64,000 nt of DNA from NCBI GenBank assembly GCA_025360125.1, contig JANYCU010000047.1, positions 61,749-125,748 of the forward strand, given 5' to 3'. The first letter of the stretch is position 1. Each line of letters begins with the position of its first letter. This document shows, in pieces, positions 1 through 8,315 of this stretch. This stretch comes from Armatimonadota bacterium. Its GTDB lineage: Bacteria; Armatimonadota; Fimbriimonadia; Fimbriimonadales; Fimbriimonadaceae. Position numbers and translations under genes: made by a program. The notes beneath the pieces are model-generated. The model was not told the origin of the DNA and did not search any database. It saw only the letters and a program-made list of their open reading frames with translations.

Positions 1-10
1 AACTCTTCGC

Positions 11-1033
11 ATGATATCTGAAGAAGGTTTGGCGCGTCGCCAGATCATTCAAGACTTGCCAAAAGTCGAGCTCCACGTTCATCTCGAAGGTTCAATCCAA
101 CCGGAAACCCTCCTTCAGCTCGCTTCGCGAAATGACATTTCGTTGCCCGCTTCGGACGTCGCCGGATTGCGCGAATGGTTCAAATTTCGCGACTTTAACC
201 ACTTCGTCGAAGTCTATGTTGCGGCTTCAAAGTGCATTCGAAAGCCAGAAGATTTGGAGCTGATCGCCGAGGAATTTGCCCGGGGGCAGGCAGCGCAAAA
301 CATTCTTTACACCGAGGCGCATTACACCGCGATGACGATTTTCCGATACGCCGGAATTCCATTTGACGAGCAGTTGGACGCCCTTCATCGAGGGTTTGCG
401 AAGGTTCCGGAGTCTCCGGTGAACTTAATCTTGGATATTGTTCGCGGCTTTCCGGTCGCCGAGGGCGAGCAGATTGCCCGGTGGTGCATCGATGGAATGG
501 GTAAGGGTGTAGTTGGGATTGGACTTTCCGGTTTTGAAGGCACGGACCCAGTCGCGGTCCACAAACACTCGTTCAAGGCCGCCAAGGATGCCGGGTTGAA
601 ATGCTCGGCTCATGCGGGCGAAACGGGTGGCGCATCGGCAATTCGTGAAGTGCTTGCCGACGCCTACGCTGATCGAATCGGGCACGGAGTTCGCTGTATC
701 GAAGATGGCCAGCTCGTCAAAGAACTGCGAGATAAGCAAATCCACCTTGAGGTCAATCCTACGAGTAATGTCAGCCTCGGGCTGTACCCGTCGCTCGCCG
801 ACCACCCGCTGCCAATCCTGATGGACGAGGGGCTAAGCGTCTCGATCAACTCGGATGATCCTCCCTTTTTCAACACGACGTTGACCGATGAATGGATCCG
901 CTGCGCCGAAGAGTTCCAATTCAGCACCGACATTTTGTTTAGCCTTTGCCAAGGGGCTGTAAACAAATCGTTCCTTGACGATGCCAAGAAATCGGTTTTA
1001 AGAAAGCAGATCTCGGAAAGTTGGGACACCTAA
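11..1033 (+). CDS. add: Adenosine deaminase family protein
   Basis: Hydrolytic deamination of adenosine (or a related purine nucleoside) to inosine in the cytoplasm; purine salvage. Metal-dependent TIM-barrel amidohydrolase: the N-terminal metal-binding HVH sits in VELHVHLEGS, the HAGE motif near residue 200 carries a metal-ligand His and the catalytic Glu, RIGHG follows, and SINSDDP near residue 280 carries the late metal-ligand Asp. At 340 residues it has the normal family length. The first ATG of the window is used as start; no Shine-Dalgarno is visible in the ten bases upstream, so a slightly earlier start outside the window is possible. The last codons (ISESWDT then stop) lie in a 25-bp sequence repeated beyond the following toxin-antitoxin pair. 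An aminodeoxyfutalosine deaminase role cannot be excluded from sequence alone. Confidence 0.9.
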   Translation: MISEEGLARRQIIQDLPKVELHVHLEGSIQPETLLQLASRNDISLPASDVAGLREWFKFRDFNHFVEVYVAASKCIRKPEDLELIAEEFARGQAAQNILYTEAHYTAMTIFRYAGIPFDEQLDALHRGFAKVPESPVNLILDIVRGFPVAEGEQIARWCIDGMGKGVVGIGLSGFEGTDPVAVHKHSFKAAKDAGLKCSAHAGETGGASAIREVLADAYADRIGHGVRCIEDGQLVKELRDKQIHLEVNPTSNVSLGLYPSLADHPLPILMDEGLSVSINSDDPPFFNTTLTDEWIRCAEEFQFSTDILFSLCQGAVNKSFLDDAKKSVLRKQISESWDT

Positions 1034-1035
1034 TT
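1011..1035 (+). repeat. Left copy of 25-bp direct repeat flanking HigBA
   Basis: Contains the last seven codons and stop of add (ISESWDT). It matches 1852-1876 at 22 of 25 positions; all three differences are transitions. See the paired entry. Confidence 0.8.
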
Positions 1036-1043
1036 GCTACCCA

Positions 1044-1397
1044 TTAAATAGACTGCAAGAATGCCACCGACACATGGGCCTCACGCTTTTCAGATTGGGG
1101 CCGTGCGCGAATAATGATTTCAATATCTTGATCGAGGCTATTAAGGATTCTCAGAAGTCGATCTGACGAAAAACCTTCAGTTATTCCACGGAGGAGTTTT
1201 GAAACTTTCGATTGGTCGATTCCAATCATTTTTGCCAAATCAGTTTGGTTGACTCCTTTCGATGCCATTGCTTTGCTGATAGCGTGAACAAGCTGTGCTT
1301 TTGCCAGCATTTCGTCAGCATTCTCAAATCCGAGATCAGCGAAAACATTTCCACTACTGGACTCAATTAGGATTTCTTCTTGTTTTTGTTTTGCCAT
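1044..1397 (-). CDS. higA: HigA-like XRE-family antitoxin
   Basis: DNA-binding antitoxin of a toxin-antitoxin pair; expected to neutralise the upstream-encoded toxin and repress the operon. 117 residues with a central helix-turn-helix of the XRE/Cro type (roughly residues 45-85; NQTDLAKMIGIDQSKVSKLL carries the recognition helix). It overlaps the toxin gene by 31 bp and lies downstream of it, the usual higB-higA order. The two genes sit between add and fabH inside a pair of short direct repeats, so they look inserted. Family assignment is from the HTH and the partner; the exact HigA subtype is inference. Confidence 0.8.
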   Translation of the reverse strand: MAKQKQEEILIESSSGNVFADLGFENADEMLAKAQLVHAISKAMASKGVNQTDLAKMIGIDQSKVSKLLRGITEGFSSDRLLRILNSLDQDIEIIIRARPQSEKREAHVSVAFLQSI

Positions 1398-1738
1398 TCT
1401 TTGTGCCTTCCTTCCGCAATCTTCAATCTGCCTTTCACCTTGTCAATATCCTGTTTCGGAGTAGAAATGCCCGATTTCGACTTCTTTTGGAAGCAATGAA
1501 GAACGTAGACTGCCTCCTCAAACTTCACGGTATAGACCGCTCGGTAAGTACCTCCATCAAAATCTTCAACGACCTCTAGAACTCCTGCTCCTCCAAAGTC
1601 CTTCGAATGGGATGATTTCTCGCCCAATTGCGCTAAATCGAGTGCGAATCCTACTGCCTGCTTAACCTCTCTTGGAAAATCTAGAATATCTTTTCGACTT
1701 GAACCAATCCATTCCAAGGGTTTACGTTCACTATTCAT
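1367..1738 (-). CDS. higB: HigB-like / phage Gp49-like (DUF891) toxin
   Basis: Probable RelE-superfamily mRNA interferase of the HigB/Gp49 type. 123 residues; typical features are the N-terminal WIGSSRKDILDFP, the central GTYRAVYTVKF strand pair, and the C-terminal VLHCFQKKSKSGISTP followed by a lysine-rich helix. First gene of the pair; its stop lies inside the antitoxin coding start (31-bp overlap), so the two are translationally coupled. Start is the ATG at 1738. RNase activity is known for the family, not shown by the sequence. Confidence 0.8.
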   Translation of the reverse strand: MNSERKPLEWIGSSRKDILDFPREVKQAVGFALDLAQLGEKSSHSKDFGGAGVLEVVEDFDGGTYRAVYTVKFEEAVYVLHCFQKKSKSGISTPKQDIDKVKGRLKIAEGRHKEWQNKNKKKS

Positions 1739-1851
1739 TTTAGGCTATTTCTGGCTTATTTTACACGAAATTTTGTCCATTCCTTAATGTAGTGGGTCGG
1801 TTTACAACTGATTGGACCAAATAGGATTTCGAAACGGCTAGGCAGTTCCGA

Positions 1852-1876
1852 TTTCGGAAAGTTGGGACGCCTAGTT
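1852..1876 (+). repeat. Right copy of 25-bp direct repeat flanking HigBA
   Basis: Repeats the 3' end of add (1011-1035) with three transitions. Read in the add frame it still gives ISESWDA and a TAG stop, so it looks like a displaced original or copied end of add. The pair brackets the HigBA module exactly, as expected for an insertion that duplicated its target. Confidence 0.75.
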
Positions 1877-1882
1877 CTCCGA

Positions 1883-2875
1883 TTACCAACGAATTAGGTT
1901 GGCGCCCCAAACGAGCCCCGCACCAAATCCGACGGTAAGGACCAACATGCCTGGCTTGAGTCGGCCGCTATCGCTGGCTTCGTATAGAGCCAGAGGTATC
2001 GATCCGCCGCTCGTGTTTCCATATTTGTGAACGTTGACAAACACTTTCTCCGAAGGAAACTTAAATCGCTCGGCTGCGGCTCTAATGATTCTCATATTGG
2101 CTTGGTGAGGAATGAATAGATCGACCTCAGAGGCATCGACTCCGGCTTCAGCCAGGACCTTCTCGCACGCATCGCCCATCGCCTTGATGGCGAACCGATA
2201 GACCTCGTTACCCATCATTTGGATTCCGTACTTCATACCTTCTGGCGCAACTGAGTTTGGCGGATACTTGGTTCCTCCAAGGTCAATACTGATAAAAGGA
2301 GCCCCTGCCCCATCGGCCAACATAACCGTCTTGATGACTCCTCGGTCACCACCTTCAACCGCACTTACTACGACTGCGGCGGCGGCATCGCCAAAAAGGA
2401 TACACGTCGCTCGGTCGCTCCAATCCACTTGTTTTGAAAGCGCATCAACGCCAATAACCAAGGCATGTTCGATCACTCCCGTTTCGATAAGGGCGGTGGC
2501 ATTCGCCAACGAATAAATGAATCCGGCGCACGCCGCGCTCACATCAAAGGCACCTGCCATCTTGAGTCCCAGTGCGTTTTGGACAAAGCAAGCTGTCGAA
2601 GGCCATATGTAATCGCCAGAAACTGTTCCGACGATGACCATTTCGATGTCGGTTGGCTTGAGACCAGAACGTTCGAGGGCTTCTCGTCCGGCTTCAATTG
2701 CCAAGGAATAAGCACCTTCGTCACCCGTGCAGATGTGCCGCTGTTGGATACCCGTTCTCTGCTGAATCCATTCGTCGTCGGATTCAATTCCTTTTTCGAG
2801 AATGAGTTCTTTGTTTGTGACAATTCGGACGGGTAAACCGTGGCCGACAGATTGAATGACCGCTCGTCTACTCAT
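1883..2875 (-). CDS. fabH: 3-oxoacyl-ACP synthase III (KAS III)
   Basis: Condenses acyl-CoA with malonyl-ACP to start type II fatty acid synthesis. 330 residues, the family norm. The active-site Cys lies in SAACAGF (about residue 112), the His in PHQANMR (about 255) and the Asn in GNTSGGSIP (about 285), giving the full Cys-His-Asn triad. Its start overlaps the end of plsX by 8 bp, so it is the last gene of a DUF177-plsX-fabH operon, a common bacterial arrangement. Confidence 0.95.
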   Translation of the reverse strand: MSRRAVIQSVGHGLPVRIVTNKELILEKGIESDDEWIQQRTGIQQRHICTGDEGAYSLAIEAGREALERSGLKPTDIEMVIVGTVSGDYIWPSTACFVQNALGLKMAGAFDVSAACAGFIYSLANATALIETGVIEHALVIGVDALSKQVDWSDRATCILFGDAAAAVVVSAVEGGDRGVIKTVMLADGAGAPFISIDLGGTKYPPNSVAPEGMKYGIQMMGNEVYRFAIKAMGDACEKVLAEAGVDASEVDLFIPHQANMRIIRAAAERFKFPSEKVFVNVHKYGNTSGGSIPLALYEASDSGRLKPGMLVLTVGFGAGLVWGANLIRW

Positions 2876-3881
2876 TTCCTTCCTCGATGGCCTGCTGAGG
2901 GCCCAGTTCTCGTTCTACTGCTTCGCGAATATTTTCTACCAAATGAGCCCCGACCGCTTTATCGGCGTTCAAAACCGCATTGCGGATCGCTTTGGCGTTA
3001 CTTCTTCCGTGAGCGATCACGCAAATACCATTCAATCCAAGCAACGGAGAACCACCAACCTCGGCATAGTCCATATGCTTCTTGATCGGGGCCATGACCT
3101 TTTTGACTGGCCAGTATAGTGCTTTCATAAAACTGTCGGGGACTCCTGCTTTCACGTGTCTGGCAAACATTTCGGCAACCCCTTCCGCTGTCTTCAAGAT
3201 CACGTTACCAACAAATGCCTCACAAACCACTACGTCACAGGGTGAATTAAACATGTCTTTGCCCTCAATATTGCCCGCAAACCAGTCGAATTGTGAGAGC
3301 AGTTGGTAAGCCTGCTTGGCAAATGCGTTGCCCTTGCCTGGTTCTTCACCGATGTTAACCAGGTGAACCTTGGGATTCTTTCGGTCCATAACCTTTTGCG
3401 CATACGCTCGGCCCAAAATCGCAAACTCAACTAAGTGGCTAGGGTCAACGTCTGGGGATGCTCCTGCATCTAACAACACGAAGCCACCGTGGTGATTCGG
3501 AAGTTGGGTGCCAATAGCGGGACGATGCACTCCAGGAACTTGCCGCCATGTCAATAGTGCGGTCGCGGAAGCCGAACCCGTCGAGCCCGCTGAGACGAAT
3601 GCGGCGGCTTTGCCTTCTTTCACCAAGCGAATCCCAACCATCATTGAGGAGTCCTTCTTCTTTCGGTAGGCCTCAAGCGGTTTCTCATCCATGTCAACCA
3701 CTTGGCTCGCGTGGAAAATTTTAACGTTCTTCGGGACATTTGAAGGCAAATGAGATTTGATGACGTCTTGGTCACCCACTAAAATCAGATCGCCATGGAT
3801 CTGCGCGCATGCATCGAGGCCACCTTGAATGATATCAGCCGGAGCATTGTCGCCCCCCATCGCATCCAGGGCAATGTTCAT
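2868..3881 (-). CDS. plsX: Phosphate acyltransferase PlsX
   Basis: Makes acyl-phosphate from acyl-ACP, feeding PlsY in phospholipid synthesis. The N-terminal signature MNIALDAMGGDNAP is diagnostic; SAGSTGSASATA and LNGICVIAHGRSNAKAI are further family landmarks. 337 residues. It overlaps the DUF177 gene by 4 bp and fabH by 8 bp, so all three are very likely one mRNA. The ribosomal protein L32 gene (rpmF), often found between DUF177 and plsX, is absent here. Confidence 0.95.
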   Translation of the reverse strand: MNIALDAMGGDNAPADIIQGGLDACAQIHGDLILVGDQDVIKSHLPSNVPKNVKIFHASQVVDMDEKPLEAYRKKKDSSMMVGIRLVKEGKAAAFVSAGSTGSASATALLTWRQVPGVHRPAIGTQLPNHHGGFVLLDAGASPDVDPSHLVEFAILGRAYAQKVMDRKNPKVHLVNIGEEPGKGNAFAKQAYQLLSQFDWFAGNIEGKDMFNSPCDVVVCEAFVGNVILKTAEGVAEMFARHVKAGVPDSFMKALYWPVKKVMAPIKKHMDYAEVGGSPLLGLNGICVIAHGRSNAKAIRNAVLNADKAVGAHLVENIREAVERELGPQQAIEEGNE

Positions 3882-4411
3882 TCATCATCCTCGTCGACAA
3901 GATTCTTCAGCTTTTCAAATTCAGGATGAGATGCCGACGGTGGTTTTCGAACCACGAGACGTTCTTTGGCGATCGGGCAGTCACCTTCCCATCCAAAAGA
4001 GCAGAGCGGTTGAACGGGATAATTTAGTAGGAGGTCTTGACGCAGGAGTGCCTCGACCATCAATTGGTTACCTTCAAACAGCGGATATGGCTCATCGGCA
4101 TCAATCTTAGCGGTGCTCGTGTGGTCAAGCGAACTCGGCACGCCCTTTACGTCAAACTGCTCGTCGACTTCAAATTCGACGTCAACTTCGAGTGGGCCAA
4201 GGCACCGGGCACATTCAACAACGGCCCGGGTACAGAAATTCCCCTTGATAATTAGCAGGTTGCCAGTGGAAACGAGTTCAAGGACTCCTTCCAAGGGTTT
4301 CACCAAATCAAGGTCTTCCTCATCAGCAAGTTCGGTGGTAACTTCCACTGAAAGTTCCCTGCCTGGATGCTGCAGAATGTCATTTAGGTCGAGAAGGTCG
4401 TCTCTGAGCAA
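3878..4411 (-). CDS. YceD/DUF177 family protein
   Basis: DUF177 (YceD) proteins are linked to 23S rRNA accumulation in bacteria and plastids. 177 residues with the acidic N-terminal region and the CARCLGPLEVDVEFEVDEQF segment typical of the family; a second Cys pair lies near the C-terminus (CSFGWEGDC), followed by an acidic tail. First gene of the lipid operon. Molecular function is not established from sequence; assignment rests on the CxxC motif and operon position. Confidence 0.8.
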   Translation of the reverse strand: MLRDDLLDLNDILQHPGRELSVEVTTELADEEDLDLVKPLEGVLELVSTGNLLIIKGNFCTRAVVECARCLGPLEVDVEFEVDEQFDVKGVPSSLDHTSTAKIDADEPYPLFEGNQLMVEALLRQDLLLNYPVQPLCSFGWEGDCPIAKERLVVRKPPSASHPEFEKLKNLVDEDDE

Positions 4412-4452
4412 GGGAAAATGAGTGTACCGCTTTCATGAAAAACCAAGAAAAT

Positions 4453-4483
4453 TTGCATATTCTGAGACTTTTCTTGATATACT
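4453..4483 (+). promoter_or_regulatory. Candidate sigma-70 promoter of the lipoprotein gene
   Basis: TTGCAT at 4453-4458 and TATACT at 4478-4483, spaced 19 bp, about 30 bp before the chosen ATG at 4515. The spacing is somewhat long, so confidence is moderate. Confidence 0.45.
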
Positions 4484-4514
4484 GCCTTCACTCTCTACCA
4501 CGAAAGGGATGATT

Positions 4515-5939
4515 ATGCATCGTCAGATTGATTGGAAGAATATTAAGTGGAGCCTCGCAGTCCTAGCACTGGGTGGCGTCCTCTTTGGTTGTGCTGGAAA
4601 CTCCGTCGGAACAGGTACTACTGGGACAACCAGTACTACGTCCACGACGGGAGGATTATTTAGCGATGTTGCGGGAGTTAACCTTTCCGACACACCTGCA
4701 TCGCTGCAATACGTATTTTTAACCGGCGCAGGTAGAGCCGGAGACACCAAAACGATTTTGGCCAGAAACCTTATCGTGTCAGACCTATTTGGAACGGAAA
4801 GTTCTGGCTTGACGCCTAAGAATCTAACGTTAACTTCTTATGAATCACACATTCTGGCAACCAATGCTGGACTGATGAATTCCCAAAGCCGAGTTTTCAA
4901 CAAACTCATCTTGGATGTTAAGAATTACACGCAAACTGACAGTTCGGGAACCGCGTCGTTCAATGCGATCAATAACATTCCCGACGAATTGACCTCCTCA
5001 ATTCGAATTTTCAGGGGACGCCACGTTCAAGTTCCTTTGTATCTTGATCCCGATACATTCATTACCGAAACGGTTAATGTTGGTGGTAGCGATGTCACCC
5101 AAGCGAAGTTCGACTTTGATTGGTTTAATGTTATCAACAAGATCGAAGGTGATTCAGTTTCAGTACGAAGCTTCTTGAGCGACTATGTTTGCTACGATGT
5201 TTCAGCAATGGATCCCGGTGTGCTGCCAAGCTTGAGCGACGGTAGCGGAACCGCGACTAGAATCTTCTTCTCGGGTGACGGATTCGCACTTGGAAACGGA
5301 AACATCTTAGCTGGTGGCGCTCCATTCGAGCTTATTCTCCAGCAAGGACAAGGCGCATCGGTTGTTGGACGACACTCTTCGTCAAGCATTCCTGGTTCAC
5401 CAAATCCACAATACACGTATACAACGATTGGCGTTGATCCGTCAGATGTAACTTCTACCGATCCTGCATTGGCTCGAAAGATCACGAACTTCTCAGGCAA
5501 ATTCCAATTTCACTTCAGTCAGAACCTTAATTCATTAACGGGCAAGATTGATGACCTTGGATATTTCAAGAACGTTCACTCATTTGAAGCCATGTCATTC
5601 CCAACTAGCTTGGATGACGAGCGACAACAAGTGGTCATGATTTCCGAAACTGTCTCCACGAACGGAAACGGAACGAAATCAGCAACCATCACAGGCATCA
5701 TGTGGGGTTATCTAGACTTGGCAACTAAGGTTGTTCGCGTCTATCCAATCGCTAACATCACCGATCCAAACGCGTTGCAAAACCGAAATGGTGAAGTTGA
5801 AGGATCTCTTGGAACCTTGTTCACTTCTACCGGAGCGGTTACGCTTTCGCCACAGCAAATGAGATACGCAGAATTTACATTCACAACGCCTCCAGCAGGA
5901 TTCCCTGCAACGGGCAAGATTGTAGTCTTGCGTCGGTAA
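4515..5939 (+). CDS. Hypothetical lipoprotein
   Basis: Not recognised beyond its export signal. The start is placed at the ATG at 4515, where AAAGGG lies about 6 bases upstream; a frame extension back to 4422 lacks support. The N-terminus has a basic stretch, a hydrophobic core and a lipobox LFGC, so it should be lipidated. A Thr/Gly/Ser-rich linker follows the Cys, then about 420 residues rich in Ser, Thr, Asn and beta-type sequence, including two halves mentioning repeated TVNVGG and TFTTPP-like strands. It precedes the Dop/PafA gene by 9 bp, but a link to the proteasome genes is unproven. Confidence 0.6.
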   Translation: MHRQIDWKNIKWSLAVLALGGVLFGCAGNSVGTGTTGTTSTTSTTGGLFSDVAGVNLSDTPASLQYVFLTGAGRAGDTKTILARNLIVSDLFGTESSGLTPKNLTLTSYESHILATNAGLMNSQSRVFNKLILDVKNYTQTDSSGTASFNAINNIPDELTSSIRIFRGRHVQVPLYLDPDTFITETVNVGGSDVTQAKFDFDWFNVINKIEGDSVSVRSFLSDYVCYDVSAMDPGVLPSLSDGSGTATRIFFSGDGFALGNGNILAGGAPFELILQQGQGASVVGRHSSSSIPGSPNPQYTYTTIGVDPSDVTSTDPALARKITNFSGKFQFHFSQNLNSLTGKIDDLGYFKNVHSFEAMSFPTSLDDERQQVVMISETVSTNGNGTKSATITGIMWGYLDLATKVVRVYPIANITDPNALQNRNGEVEGSLGTLFTSTGAVTLSPQQMRYAEFTFTTPPAGFPATGKIVVLRR

Positions 5940-5948
5940 GAGACATTA

Positions 5949-7391
5949 GTGCGCCAGATCCTTGCGGGAATCGACTGTGAATACGGGATTCTAGTTAAGG
6001 GGAAAGGCGCAGACGAGCAAATCGAATATTCCCAGACCCTCGTTGAGAGCTTCTCCAACGAGGGTCTTTTTGTTGGCTGGGACTATCGATTTGAAAACCC
6101 TCGGAATGATCTTCGAGGATTTGAGCTCAAAAACCTCGCCATTGATCCCAATGATGCCCAATACGATGTGGGACGCCAGCATCGAAGTTCCATCGAGGTC
6201 CGCGCCGACCGAGTCCTGCCAAATGGCGCGCGGTTTTACAACGACCATGGACACCCGGAATATGCGACGCCGGAGTCCTTCTCGATCTTCGAATTAGCCC
6301 AACTCGATCTAATCGGCGAATCCGTGGTCCGGCAAGCAGGCGAGTTCTCCGAACTTGAAGCAACCCTTTATAAAAACAATACGGACTATCACGGAGCATC
6401 CTACGGAACCCACGAAAGCTACCTAGTCCCTCGAAAACATTCGTTTGATGCGCTCTTTGCGGCGATCACACCGATGCTCATTGTCCGCCAAATTTTAACC
6501 GGGGCAGGCAAAGTCGGAAGCGAGGAAGGCGATTGGTGCGATTTTCAGTTGAGCCAGCGGGCTGATTTTTTTGTCGAGTCCGCCAATGCCGAAACCCTTT
6601 GGCGTCGCCCCATCTTTAATACCCGTGATGAACCTCATGCAGATCCTTCGCAATGGATTCGATTGCACGTCATTTCGGGTGACGCCAACATGAATCCTGC
6701 TTGCACAGCCCTGAGGATCGGGCTGGTTAAGCTCGCTCTTTGGTTACTGGATACGGGCGAGGCTCCACAGTGGGTGTTTGCTCAGCCCGTCAAATCATTC
6801 AAATCAATCAGCCGAGATAGCAGCCATGAGTTTCGAGTTGAACTCGCAAAAGGCAACTGGACCACGGGATATGAAATCTTGGAGTCATACTTTGCGGCGG
6901 CCGAAGCGACCCTCGCTCTCAACTTGGAAGCCAAATGGGTGATTGATACTTCCCGCAATCTCCTCCTCCAGCTCCGGAGCGATTTCGATTCCTTCCGAAA
7001 ATCGGTTGATTGGGCCTCCAAACTTCATTTCCTCAATCAATACCGTAGCGAAGAGGGCCTCACTTGGCGCGATCCCGTTTTGCAAGCCTACGATCTCGAA
7101 TACAGCAACATCGATCCCGATGCTGGCCTTTACTATGCTCTGCTCGAAATGGGCGAGATCTTGGAACTGTCATTTCCCGTCGAAATGGTGCCCCGATCTC
7201 GTGCATTTGCCCGAGGAGTCGCGATCCAGAATTTTAACCAACACCTTACCAATGTCGGTTGGCGAGGACTGACTTTCGGGAAAGAATTTATTGAATTGCG
7301 TCCCGATGTTGCATATCCTGATTCAATTGCCGACATCTCTGACGTAGAAACATTTATTACAACCCTCAAGGACATTCATGCTTCAATTTGA
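5949..7391 (+). CDS. Dop/PafA-family (Pup/UBact) carboxylate-amine ligase or deamidase
   Basis: Member of the glutamine-synthetase-like Dop/PafA family that attaches, deamidates or removes a small protein modifier. 480 residues, the normal length. Visible landmarks: GIDCEYGI at the N-terminus (family consensus GIETEYG, so the first Glu is Asp here), NGARFYNDHGHPEYATPE with the presumed catalytic Asp, YKNNTDYHGASYGTHESYL and ILTGAGKVG. The GASYGTHE and DHGHPEY forms are closer to Dop than to PafA. Start is GTG, set by the conserved N-terminus; no good Shine-Dalgarno is seen. It overlaps the UBact gene by 14 bp. The modifier ends in Gln, which would need a Dop-type deamidation before ligation; no second family member lies in this window. 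Confidence 0.85.
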   Translation: MRQILAGIDCEYGILVKGKGADEQIEYSQTLVESFSNEGLFVGWDYRFENPRNDLRGFELKNLAIDPNDAQYDVGRQHRSSIEVRADRVLPNGARFYNDHGHPEYATPESFSIFELAQLDLIGESVVRQAGEFSELEATLYKNNTDYHGASYGTHESYLVPRKHSFDALFAAITPMLIVRQILTGAGKVGSEEGDWCDFQLSQRADFFVESANAETLWRRPIFNTRDEPHADPSQWIRLHVISGDANMNPACTALRIGLVKLALWLLDTGEAPQWVFAQPVKSFKSISRDSSHEFRVELAKGNWTTGYEILESYFAAAEATLALNLEAKWVIDTSRNLLLQLRSDFDSFRKSVDWASKLHFLNQYRSEEGLTWRDPVLQAYDLEYSNIDPDAGLYYALLEMGEILELSFPVEMVPRSRAFARGVAIQNFNQHLTNVGWRGLTFGKEFIELRPDVAYPDSIADISDVETFITTLKDIHASI

Positions 7392-7560
7392 ACAGCCTCA
7401 ACGCCAAAAGAGTCCGGTGCCCGATCGAAAGACCGGAGACGATTCTGGACCAAAATCACCGGAGGTAACCAAGCCTGAAGGCGGAAATGAGTTGCTTCGA
7501 AGACTAAAGAAGATCGACCCTGATCAGGCCAAGAAATACCGGCAGCGGTCCGGGCAATGA
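7378..7560 (+). CDS. UBact-type ubiquitin-like protein modifier
   Basis: 60-residue, highly charged, apparently disordered protein with no Cys. The C-terminal half (NELLRRLKKIDPDQAKKYRQ then RSGQ) resembles UBact, the Pup-like modifier described from Nitrospirae, Verrucomicrobia, Armatimonadetes and others. The last residue is Gln rather than Glu, implying deamidation by the adjacent Dop-like enzyme before isopeptide formation. The N-terminal half is Pro-rich. Its start overlaps the Dop/PafA gene by 14 bp and its stop overlaps the prcB ATG (ATGA), so modifier, enzyme and protease subunit are co-translated. Function is inferred from family and context. Confidence 0.88.
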   Translation: MLQFEQPQRQKSPVPDRKTGDDSGPKSPEVTKPEGGNELLRRLKKIDPDQAKKYRQRSGQ

Positions 7561-8315
7561 TGTCCCCGCTAGCAAAGCCATTTAGCGAAGTCGTCGCTGG
7601 CACCCTGATCTCAGGAAAGGTCGACCACGAAGTTGAGTCGCACGGAACAACTGTCCTCGCGCTACGATTCGATAAAGGAGTCGTCATTCTTGCCGACCGA
7701 CGGGCAACCATCGGTAATCTTATCATGTTCGAGCAGGCCGAAAAGGTTATGCCCTTGGATGATCTCACGGTGGTCGCCATTTCGGGCTCGTTTGCTCGCT
7801 CGGTCGAGATTTGTCGATATCTGAAACACTCATTCAAATACTATCGACGGGCCGTCTTGCAAGAGCTGAGCCTCGAAGGAAAGCTCTCCGAAATCTCCCG
7901 CGCGTTGGCGGGCAACGTCGAAATGGCAATGAACGGGATTGGAGTATTCCTTCCCATCGTTGCCGCCTATGACAAAGCTACGGATAAGTTTGGAGTCTAT
8001 TTCTTCGATGGAGCGGGCGCAAAATTTGAGAACGGCGAATACGCATGCGCTGGCTCGGGGTCCGAGAGGATCCGCGGCGTTTTCGAGTTCCTTCGCAGGA
8101 CCGAGGGTGGCTTTGAAACCAAGAGCCTCGATCGAGTTCTCGAAAACGGGCTCCAAATGCTCGACATTGCATCAACCCTCGACTCGGCAACGGGCGGATT
8201 CACTCGAATCGAACCCATCGTCCGAATCCTCACCAAAGACGGCAACAGTTCCCTTGACGAAAAGGTCCTGAAGAAGGCCGTAGACAAAGTCTTAAAAGCA
8301 GCAAAACCCCTATGA
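7557..8315 (+). CDS. prcB: Proteasome beta subunit (PrcB-type)
   Basis: Threonine protease subunit of a 20S-type proteasome. 252 residues with a 30-residue propeptide ending in SHG; cleavage would expose Thr31 as mature residue 1. Counted from it, Asp17 (in ADRRAT) and Lys33 (in QAEKVM) are present, so the Thr-Asp-Lys active site is complete. Start is the ATG overlapping the UBact stop by 4 bp; a second ATG follows at once. The ribBA start overlaps its stop in the same way. No alpha subunit or Mpa/ARC ATPase is encoded in this window, so these must lie elsewhere if the particle is of the usual kind. Confidence 0.9.
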   Translation: MMSPLAKPFSEVVAGTLISGKVDHEVESHGTTVLALRFDKGVVILADRRATIGNLIMFEQAEKVMPLDDLTVVAISGSFARSVEICRYLKHSFKYYRRAVLQELSLEGKLSEISRALAGNVEMAMNGIGVFLPIVAAYDKATDKFGVYFFDGAGAKFENGEYACAGSGSERIRGVFEFLRRTEGGFETKSLDRVLENGLQMLDIASTLDSATGGFTRIEPIVRILTKDGNSSLDEKVLKKAVDKVLKAAKPL

